From: Sphingomonadales bacterium
Lineage (GTDB): Bacteria; Bacteroidota; Bacteroidia; Flavobacteriales_D; Crocinitomicaceae
DNA length: 64,000 nucleotides
Assembly: GCA_016872115.1 (NCBI GenBank)
Contig: VHBC01000007.1
Coordinates: forward strand, 1-64,000
Reading direction: 5' to 3'
Numbering within the stretch: position 1 is the stretch's first letter; every line of letters starts with the position of its first letter. The translations under genes and the position numbers were made by a program. This document shows positions 58,078 through 64,000 of this stretch, piece by piece. The notes under the pieces are model-generated. The model saw only the letters and a program-made list of their open reading frames with translations. It ran no database searches and was not told the DNA's origin.

Positions 58078-59918
58078 TGAGACAAAAGCCAATTTTACGC
58101 TTTTTTATCATACTGCTGCTCGCCATGAGTCTGCTTCGGCTGGCCTTCGTTCTGGAGAATGCTAGTTTTTTCAAACAGATTCCTGTCTACCTTTTTTTCA
58201 TAGGCGCATATTTTGATCTGGTCACGCTCGCCCTTTGCAGTTTGCCTTTACTGCTTTTAGTTATTCCGTTGAATAATTTATCTGGAAACGCTTTTCAAAA
58301 ATTACGCACTATTGCCACGAAAGCATACCTCTTTTTAGTTGCAATTTTTGTTTTGGCGCTCAATTGTTGGGACATCGCCTATTTTGCCTACACCCAAAAA
58401 AGATCCGGGTTTAGCTATTTTTTACATCTGTTAACCGGTACCGAAACAAGCTCTTTGGCGGGTGAGTTTTTACTTGAATTTTGGTATTTACCACTTTTAT
58501 TCGTTTCGCTCAGTTTGATCTTTTGGAGAAGCTTACGAACAATTGCGCCTTTTAGGCAGAATATCCAACTAAAAGCAACAATATGGCCTATTCTTATCTA
58601 CGTAATTTCTATTATTGTATTAGCGAGAGGAGGAATTCAGCTAAGGCCAGTTGGTATTGTCGATGCTACTGCCCTTAGCAGCCTCGAGCAAGCGCCGATA
58701 GTGCTCAACACCGCCTTTACTGTCCTCAAGACAGCCAATGACCAACAACAAGCAAGTGTGCACTTTTTTAAAGATGAACAACTGCAACGGTATTTGCCTC
58801 AAAAAACTGCGGTTCAGATCGACCACTTGCCCAAGCATACCAATGTGGTCATTCTCATCCTAGAAAGTTTTGGAACCAATTATGTTGGGCCGAATAGCCC
58901 AAAATCATACACGCCTTTTCTTGATTCAATTCTGAAAAGAAGTTTGTTTTTTGACTACGCAATTGCCAATGGTCGTACTTCTATGGATGCCGTTCCTGCC
59001 ATTTTAGCCGGTATGCCTTCATGGTTACCTGAATCATATATTTTATCGCCATACTGCAGCAATCAGATCAATAGTTTGCCGCAACTTTTAAAAAGACAAG
59101 GATACAAAACCTCTTTTTTTCATGGCGCCAAAGAAGGATCCATGGGTTTCAAGAGTTTTACCAAGGCAATCGGTGTTGATGCTTATTATGGTTTGGAATC
59201 ATATCCCAATCAAAATCATTTTGATGGCAATTGGGGCGTTTGGGACCACCACATGCTTGCCTATTTTGGACGCAAACTCAGCAAGGTAAAGGAACCGTTT
59301 ATGAGTGCCCTCTTTACGCTCAGTTCTCATCATCCTTATCAAATTCCATCTTCGTATCAATCCAAGGTCCAAAAAGGACCTGAGCCACTTTGTAAAACGA
59401 TATCATACACTGATAAATCAATTGAGGAGTTTTTTAAACGTTTTACCAATGAAAAATGGTTCCAAAATACACTTTTTGTCATCACCGCAGATCATGTAGG
59501 CCCAACGCGTCAGCAGCGTTTTCAAACTTTAGATTGGCGTTACCGCATTCCAATTGCTTTTTATCATCCTCAGCTTAAGGTCCCTAAACCCAAAAATGGC
59601 GTAGTCTTCCAACAGATAGATATCCTGCCAACCATCCTAGATTTGCTTGGTTTAAAAAGACCGTCCTTCGCTTTGGGATCGTCGTGTTACGATGCGCAGC
59701 AAAGTCAAAAAATGGTCTATGATAACGGCAATTTGCTGTCATTTATCTACAACGGCACCAATCTTGTGCCAATCGCTTGGACGCCCGGGGTACAAAGACA
59801 ATACACCCCAGAACAATACGCCATCAGTCAAAAGATTAAAGGCCTGTATCAGTATTATAACAATAGTTTGATTGCCAATAAGTCCAGTGACCAAACCATC
59901 AAGTTAAGCTTACCATAG
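58077..59918 (+). CDS. LtaS-like membrane phospho-alcohol transferase (sulfatase fold)
   Basis: The 613-aa protein has five N-terminal transmembrane helices (about 8-210) and an extracytoplasmic alkaline-phosphatase/sulfatase-type domain. Motifs are NVVILILESFG (metal ligand Glu), NGRTSMDAVPAILAGMP with the catalytic Thr, TSFFHGAKEGSMGF, NWGVWDHHML, TLSSHHPY and FVITADHVGP (metal Asp/His). In Gram-positives LtaS polymerises glycerol phosphate. In a diderm it would more likely transfer phosphoglycerol or phosphoethanolamine to lipid or glycan, which is inference. GTG start; TAGTG overlap with the E1 gene. Confidence 0.9.
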   Translation: MRQKPILRFFIILLLAMSLLRLAFVLENASFFKQIPVYLFFIGAYFDLVTLALCSLPLLLLVIPLNNLSGNAFQKLRTIATKAYLFLVAIFVLALNCWDIAYFAYTQKRSGFSYFLHLLTGTETSSLAGEFLLEFWYLPLLFVSLSLIFWRSLRTIAPFRQNIQLKATIWPILIYVISIIVLARGGIQLRPVGIVDATALSSLEQAPIVLNTAFTVLKTANDQQQASVHFFKDEQLQRYLPQKTAVQIDHLPKHTNVVILILESFGTNYVGPNSPKSYTPFLDSILKRSLFFDYAIANGRTSMDAVPAILAGMPSWLPESYILSPYCSNQINSLPQLLKRQGYKTSFFHGAKEGSMGFKSFTKAIGVDAYYGLESYPNQNHFDGNWGVWDHHMLAYFGRKLSKVKEPFMSALFTLSSHHPYQIPSSYQSKVQKGPEPLCKTISYTDKSIEEFFKRFTNEKWFQNTLFVITADHVGPTRQQRFQTLDWRYRIPIAFYHPQLKVPKPKNGVVFQQIDILPTILDLLGLKRPSFALGSSCYDAQQSQKMVYDNGNLLSFIYNGTNLVPIAWTPGVQRQYTPEQYAISQKIKGLYQYYNNSLIANKSSDQTIKLSLP

Positions 59919-59925
59919 ATTTCCT

Positions 59926-59933
59926 TATCTTTG
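59926..59933 (+). promoter_or_regulatory. -7 promoter element of proS
   Basis: TATCTTTG followed by CGC is a perfect -7 match 21 bp before the proS ATG. A GTTA sequence (59903-59906) stands at the -33 distance instead of TTG. Confidence 0.52.
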
Positions 59934-59954
59934 CGCTTTCAATTGAAAGCAGCT

Positions 59955-61427
59955 ATGGCCGAAAAAAAAGTAACCCGTCAAGAAGATTACGCAACCTGGT
60001 ACAATGACCTCGTCTCTAAAGCAGACCTCGCCGAACACTCCGATGTGCGCGGCTGTATGGTCATTAAGCCTTATGGCTATGCGATTTGGGAAAATATGCG
60101 CGATGTCCTAGACGCCAAGTTTAAAGAAACCGGGCACTCCAACGCTTATTTTCCATTGTTTATTCCCAAGAGTTATCTCAGTAAAGAAGCTGCGCATGTC
60201 GATGGTTTTGCCAAGGAATGTGCTGTGGTTACCCACTATCGCCTTAAGAATGCCGAAGATGGCAGCGGGGTTATCGTAGATCCGGAAGCCAAGTTACAAG
60301 AAGAATTAATCGTAAGACCAACTTCCGAAACCATCATTTGGAACTCTTACAAAAATTGGATTCAATCATATCGCGATTTGCCAATATTAATCAATCAATG
60401 GGCCAATGTGGTGCGTTGGGAAATGCGCACCCGTTTGTTTTTACGTACAGCTGAATTCCTTTGGCAAGAAGGACACACAGCGCACGCTACCAAAACAGAG
60501 GCCATCGCCGAAGCAGAACAAATGCTAGATGTCTATGCTGACTTCGCAGAAAACTACATGGCCATGCCTGTTCTTAAAGGGCGCAAGACAGCAAGCGAGC
60601 GTTTTGCAGGTGCCGAAGACACCCTCTGTATAGAAGCTTTAATGCAAGATGGTAAAGCTTTGCAGGCGGGAACCAGCCATTTTCTCGGTCAAAATTTTGC
60701 CAAGGCATTTGAAGTGAAATTCGCTGACAAAGAAGGCAAACTCGACTACGTATGGGCTACGTCATGGGGCGTTTCAACGCGTCTAATGGGCGCACTCATT
60801 ATGACGCACTCCGACGATGAAGGTTTGGTTTTGCCACCAGCGCTTGCACCAGTTCAAGTTGTAGCTGTTCCCATTTACCGCAACGAAACCGAACGCGCCC
60901 AAATCGGTAGCAAGTTCCAAGAATTGGCTATAGAACTAAAAGCCAAAGGCATTCGTTTCAAATACGACGACGATGACAACCGCAGGCCGGGTTGGAAATT
61001 TGCTGAATACGAAAATAAAGGCGTTCCTGTCCGTTTGGCAATGGGTCCAAGAGACCTCGAAAACGGTAAAACAGAAGTTGCACGCCGTGATACTAAAACC
61101 AAAGAAACCCTTGATTTTTCAAATTTAGCCGCTAATATAGAAAGCTTATTGCAGGAAATTCAGCAAAATCTCTTGCAGCGCGCCAAAGACTTCCGTGCCG
61201 CAAACACCCACGTTGTCGATTCCTACACAGCGTTTAAGGTCGCCATTGAAAAAGGAGGGTTTTTCATGGCACATTGGGATGGCACAGCCGAAACCGAAGA
61301 ACGCATCAAGCAAGAAACCAAAGCAACCATCCGTTGTATTCCTTTTAATCAGGATAGAGAACCGGGTCAATGCATGGTCACAGGTAAGCCATCAGCAGGA
61401 AGGGTGGTTTTTGCGAAGGCCTATTAA
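59955..61427 (+). CDS. proS: Prolyl-tRNA synthetase, archaeal/eukaryotic-type
   Basis: ProS charges tRNA-Pro with proline. The 490-aa protein is the short form without the bacterial editing insert. It has class II motif 1 ([17 protein letters not shown]), motif 2 ([24 protein letters not shown]), [13 protein letters not shown] and motif 3 ([25 protein letters not shown]), an anticodon-binding domain (about 285-390), and a C-terminal domain ending in Tyr (VVFAKAY), the hallmark of the archaeal type. The ATG at 59955 fits the -7 box and the family start ([20 protein letters not shown]). Confidence 0.95.
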   Translation: MAEKKVTRQEDYATWYNDLVSKADLAEHSDVRGCMVIKPYGYAIWENMRDVLDAKFKETGHSNAYFPLFIPKSYLSKEAAHVDGFAKECAVVTHYRLKNAEDGSGVIVDPEAKLQEELIVRPTSETIIWNSYKNWIQSYRDLPILINQWANVVRWEMRTRLFLRTAEFLWQEGHTAHATKTEAIAEAEQMLDVYADFAENYMAMPVLKGRKTASERFAGAEDTLCIEALMQDGKALQAGTSHFLGQNFAKAFEVKFADKEGKLDYVWATSWGVSTRLMGALIMTHSDDEGLVLPPALAPVQVVAVPIYRNETERAQIGSKFQELAIELKAKGIRFKYDDDDNRRPGWKFAEYENKGVPVRLAMGPRDLENGKTEVARRDTKTKETLDFSNLAANIESLLQEIQQNLLQRAKDFRAANTHVVDSYTAFKVAIEKGGFFMAHWDGTAETEERIKQETKATIRCIPFNQDREPGQCMVTGKPSAGRVVFAKAY

Positions 61428-62134
61428 TGTCCGTATTTGAATTCAAAAATTTTTCTGTTCATCAGGCCAATAGCCCGTTGAAAGTCAGTACGGATGCAAT
61501 TTTGCTAGGTAGCATTGTAAAAATTGACAAACCAAATGCAAGTATACTCGATGTAGGAACCGGAAGTGGTGTCATCGCCTTATTGTTGGCCTCTCGTTTT
61601 CATACAATTACAATTGATGCCATCGATCCTGATACAGGTGCTTTCCAAGATGCAAAGCGCAATTTCGAATGTTCACCCTTTTCAGATCGATTGCGCCTTT
61701 TTTTAACCGAAATTGCGCAGTATGACCAGGACCTCAAATACGATACCATTGTCTCTAATCCGCCTTATTTTATTGATGGATTGCCCAGTGATAATGAAGC
61801 AATGAAGCAGGCTAAACATGTATCGATTAGTGCCTTTCATGCCTTGCTTCTCGAGATGAAACACCGCCTCAAATCAAATGGTGCATTGTGGCTGATTTTA
61901 GCGCCAGAAAGCGCAAATGAGGCCATCTCTTATCTTCAGAACATGGGCTTGTTCGTGCAGAAGAAGTTCCGTTTTCATGCCAATGCTTCGAAGCTTGATA
62001 AAAGATGGGTACTTTGTTTTTCGTTCGAAAAACACGTAGTAGAGCTAAAGGAATTTTACATCCGAAATCTAGATGGTACTTTTCATGACCAGTACAAGGC
62101 GCTTGCCGGCGGTTTTCATAACCGCTCGCTTTAA
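61427..62134 (+). CDS. trmN6: tRNA1(Val) adenine-37 N6-methyltransferase-like
   Basis: The protein is an SAM-dependent N6-adenine methyltransferase of the YfiC/TrmN6 group. The 235-aa sequence starts FEFKNFSVHQANSPLKVSTDAILLGS (the group's N-terminus). It has the SAM motif ILDVGTGSGVIALLLASRF (about 38-56), IDAIDPDTGAF, the catalytic NPPYF in IVSNPPYFIDGLP, and a C-terminal LYIRNLDGTFHDQYKAL-like end (FYIRNLDGTFHDQYKALAGGFH). E. coli TrmN6 modifies tRNA1-Val; the target here is presumed the same. It overlaps proS by 1 bp. Confidence 0.9.
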   Translation: MSVFEFKNFSVHQANSPLKVSTDAILLGSIVKIDKPNASILDVGTGSGVIALLLASRFHTITIDAIDPDTGAFQDAKRNFECSPFSDRLRLFLTEIAQYDQDLKYDTIVSNPPYFIDGLPSDNEAMKQAKHVSISAFHALLLEMKHRLKSNGALWLILAPESANEAISYLQNMGLFVQKKFRFHANASKLDKRWVLCFSFEKHVVELKEFYIRNLDGTFHDQYKALAGGFHNRSL

Positions 62135-63168
62135 ACTTTCTTTTTGAGTCGCTTCAAATCGGTGCTTAAACCAATTGTTTGGATGCTACCGGCTTTGGAG
62201 TAAAATTGAATGCCATAATCCAAATCAAAGCGTTTGACATGAATTCGGGTGCCAAAGCAAAAACCTGCTATGCCTGGAAAATCATTGAGTTTGAGCTGCT
62301 GTCTTCTATTGTAATCAAAACCCATTCGCAATTGTATTGCTCCTTTGGGTACGAGCTCTAATTGAAAGTGCAAATGATTGGCAATTTTTTCGCCCAAGTT
62401 GGGTACATAAACAGGAATGGTGTCTCCGGTAAGCGGATCTAAGGTTTCTTTGGCGTTAGGATCTAGCCAAATATTTTGCGGTGTATTGAGTGAATGGCCG
62501 ACCAAAGAAAACCGGAAAGGCGCGTGGGCTAATTTGTAACTTACGGCACCGTAAATATCCATAGGGAGTTTTGATCCGGATTGTGCAGTGTAGTCTTTAA
62601 AGACAAATCCTGCGTTTCTGAGCCCGACACTTGCCATAAATTGTTCGTTGGGATGCACCAAAAGCGCCGAAAAATGAAATGCAACAGCAAAAGCGCTGTA
62701 GCGTTGTAGCTGTGATCCCAATAAATTCAGTTGGGCCCCCAATTTAAAGTAGGGGTTTGGGGCATAAGCATAAGAGCTGCCAATGTTGTAGTCCAATGCA
62801 TTGAATGTGCCTGTTGTTTGACCATTGGCGTCTGTTTGGGTAAAATCACCGTAGTTCATGTAGCGAACATAAGGTGCAAAAACGCCCCATTTGGTTTTCA
62901 AAGCACTGACAAGCATACCATAACGTACACCGCTTGGTAAAATGCCTAAGCTCGAATGAAATTGAAGTGCATGTGCTGATTGAACCAATGCCGGTTGATC
63001 GAGGGTGAGGCAGATATCTTTGTCGTTGATAGCGTATAGTCTGCCGCCGACAGCAGCTGATCTAGCGTTATTGAGTTGATTGAGGTATGTAAAAGCGTAA
63101 TTGCCGTGCGTGTATTGTGCTTGCGCAACAAAAACAATACTTAGAAAAAATAAGATAATTGATTTCAT
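62131..63168 (-). CDS. porQ: Type IX secretion system protein PorQ-like
   Basis: PorQ is an outer-membrane beta-barrel of the T9SS, involved with surface attachment of cargo. The 345-aa protein has a signal peptide (about 1-17, ending VAQAQ). The PorQ-family N-terminus AFTYLNQLNNARSAAVGGRLYAINDKDICLTLDQPALVQ is seen in full around residues 25-63. Barrel strands with GMLVSALKTKWGVFAPYVRYMNYGDF and a C-terminal IQTIGLSTDLKRLKKK follow. The ATG at 63168 opens the signal peptide. It is 4 bp convergent-overlapped with the methyltransferase gene. Confidence 0.88.
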   Translation of the reverse strand: MKSIILFFLSIVFVAQAQYTHGNYAFTYLNQLNNARSAAVGGRLYAINDKDICLTLDQPALVQSAHALQFHSSLGILPSGVRYGMLVSALKTKWGVFAPYVRYMNYGDFTQTDANGQTTGTFNALDYNIGSSYAYAPNPYFKLGAQLNLLGSQLQRYSAFAVAFHFSALLVHPNEQFMASVGLRNAGFVFKDYTAQSGSKLPMDIYGAVSYKLAHAPFRFSLVGHSLNTPQNIWLDPNAKETLDPLTGDTIPVYVPNLGEKIANHLHFQLELVPKGAIQLRMGFDYNRRQQLKLNDFPGIAGFCFGTRIHVKRFDLDYGIQFYSKAGSIQTIGLSTDLKRLKKKV

Positions 63169-63256
63169 TTGAAAAACGGTTAGCACATGTTGCGCTCGTG
63201 AAAATACAATAAAAAAAGTTTTAAAATTTGGAACAATAATTGCTTGTGCAGATTTT

Positions 63257-63781
63257 ATGAAACCTACTGCCCAACTTTATCCTTCGTTTGAAGCAGTGCT
63301 CAGTGCACAACAACGTTTTTTTGAGCGAATTATTGCACGTTATTTCAAAGGAGAACAGCAAAAAGACGTATTTCAAGACTTTTGTGTGCATTTGCACACG
63401 CTTTACTTGCAAAAGTTTACAAGCAGTAGCCATCTTTTCGACTCAAAAGCTTGGCTGCGCACGGTGCTTGTCAACTTCTGTATTTCGCAGCTCAGAAAAG
63501 AAAAAGCCCAGAAAAATAGTGTTTGGAACCAAACTACGGTTGTGGTGAATCTTGTGGCTGAATCTGATACCATCAATGAATCCGAATTACAAGCGCTTTA
63601 CGAAGCAGCTTTAGGTTGCGTGAGCAAAAAGGAGGCACTTGTTCTCAAGTTGAAATTTGAATACAAATGCACGGCTAAAGAAATAGAGCATAAACTTGGT
63701 ATTCAGCACGTCGATGTTCTTCTTGCGCGAATAAAAGATAAAATCAGAAAGAAAATGGGAAGAATCAATCTTGAATTCTAA
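63257..63781 (+). CDS. ECF-type RNA polymerase sigma factor
   Basis: ECF sigma factors redirect RNA polymerase to stress or envelope regulons. The 174-aa protein has a region-2-like part (about 20-80; RYFKGEQQKDVFQDFCVHLHTLYLQKF with AWLRTVLVNFCISQLRKEKA as region 2.4) and a region-4 helix-turn-helix (about 118-165; CVSKKEALVLKLKFEYKCTAKEIEHKLGI, then HVDVLLARIKDKIRKKMG). No anti-sigma gene lies next to it; the neighbours are porQ (divergent) and an acyltransferase (convergent, 4-bp overlap). No consensus -33/-7 is seen upstream. Confidence 0.88.
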   Translation: MKPTAQLYPSFEAVLSAQQRFFERIIARYFKGEQQKDVFQDFCVHLHTLYLQKFTSSSHLFDSKAWLRTVLVNFCISQLRKEKAQKNSVWNQTTVVVNLVAESDTINESELQALYEAALGCVSKKEALVLKLKFEYKCTAKEIEHKLGIQHVDVLLARIKDKIRKKMGRINLEF

Positions 63782-64000
63782 AAATCGAGGTGTCTTTCCT
63801 TCTTTTCTAAATAGATATCGGCGATTGTAACCAAAATAGCCGTTTCCTCAACTGCGCCAAAATCTGCATTGACGGCAGTATCAAATGTGCGCATAGTTGG
63901 AGAGAGGTTCATATAAATATTCATGAGCGGCGGAATAAAGGTGCCACGTTCGCGTGCAAACAGATTGAGCACTTTAAAACCTTCTTTGAAATCCAGATCT
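63778..64000 (-). CDS. C-terminal part of a probable GNAT-type acyltransferase
   Basis: An open frame runs off the right edge of the window; 74 residues are visible and the start is missing. The readable sequence, DLDFKEGFKVLNLFARERG then TFIPPLMNIYMNLSPTMRTF, DTAVNADFGAVEETAILVTI and DIYLEKKERH, looks like the tail of the OlsB/GlsB-like GNAT acyltransferases (often labelled hemolysin) that make amino-acid lipids in Bacteroidota. The assignment rests on the PPLxxxYMxLSPTM and FGxVEETxIxV pattern and is moderate. It overlaps the ECF sigma stop by 4 bp tail to tail. Confidence 0.55.
   Translation of the reverse strand, partial: DLDFKEGFKVLNLFARERGTFIPPLMNIYMNLSPTMRTFDTAVNADFGAVEETAILVTIADIYLEKKERHLDF

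Overview
This 64 kb window is a gene-dense chromosomal segment of a Bacteroidota bacterium, most likely of the order Flavobacteriales. The evidence for that: a type IX secretion (T9SS) outer-membrane component (PorQ-like), exported proteins with T9SS type A and type B C-terminal signals, TonB-dependent receptors with carboxypeptidase-regulatory N-domains, DUF5683 beside ParAB, a fused E1 alpha/beta 2-oxoacid dehydrogenase, and repeated Bacteroidota-type promoters (-33 TTG, about 20 bp, -7 TAnnTTTG) with little Shine-Dalgarno sequence. I see no insertion sequence, prophage, CRISPR array or plasmid gene. Genes are packed with 1-11 bp overlaps and intergenic gaps are rarely above 100 bp.

Layout. 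0-1.3 kb: ribosomal operon rpsF-rpsR-rplI. 1.3-8.5 kb: a minus-strand block (hldD, deoxynucleoside kinase, exported protein, GH3-family protein, a 32-aa membrane peptide, Bax-inhibitor-like protein, folE, a PTPS-type pterin enzyme, mtaB). 8.5-16.3 kb: lhgO, guaB, two parvulin-type periplasmic chaperones and a MoxR ATPase. 16.3-19.1 kb: a probable metal-uptake cassette (His/Cys-rich exported protein, TonB-dependent receptor, Cys-rich lipoprotein). 19.1-24.5 kb: a four-gene operon (TPR protein, ComA-like phosphosulfolactate synthase, WD40 protein, FG-GAP protein secreted by T9SS) behind a promoter rich in dyad repeats. 24.5-29.7 kb: minus-strand FAH-family enzyme, exonuclease, 2-oxoacid dehydrogenase E2, a large glycosyltransferase fusion and RidA.

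29.7-35.3 kb: pabA/trpG-like amidotransferase, DUF2147, a second TonB-dependent receptor, ndk, prfC. 35.5-38.4 kb: tRNA-Lys(UUU), aroK and several exported proteins, with two unusually long tail-to-tail ORF overlaps. 37.8-43.2 kb: minus-strand wbqC-lepB-dapB-DUF5683-parB-parA. 43.4-49.4 kb: FHA-like membrane protein, rplS, OmpA-type protein, threonine aldolase, TauE/SafE permease, MORN-repeat protein, thioesterase. 49.4-56.1 kb: a CapD/WbpM-like dehydratase, a very large T9SS-exported protein and small lipoproteins. 56.1-64 kb: fused E1 dehydrogenase (likely partner of the E2 29 kb away), LtaS-like phosphotransferase, proS, trmN6-like methyltransferase, porQ, an ECF sigma factor, and the 3' end of a GNAT-type acyltransferase that runs off the window.

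Functionally most genes are housekeeping: translation, nucleotide and cofactor metabolism, envelope building and chromosome partition. The parts least explained by known systems are the 19.1-24.5 kb operon with its dyad-rich promoter, the His/Cys-rich receptor cassette, and a set of promoters placed so close to start codons that leaderless or near-leaderless mRNAs are predicted. All identifications come from reading motifs by eye; no database search was run.
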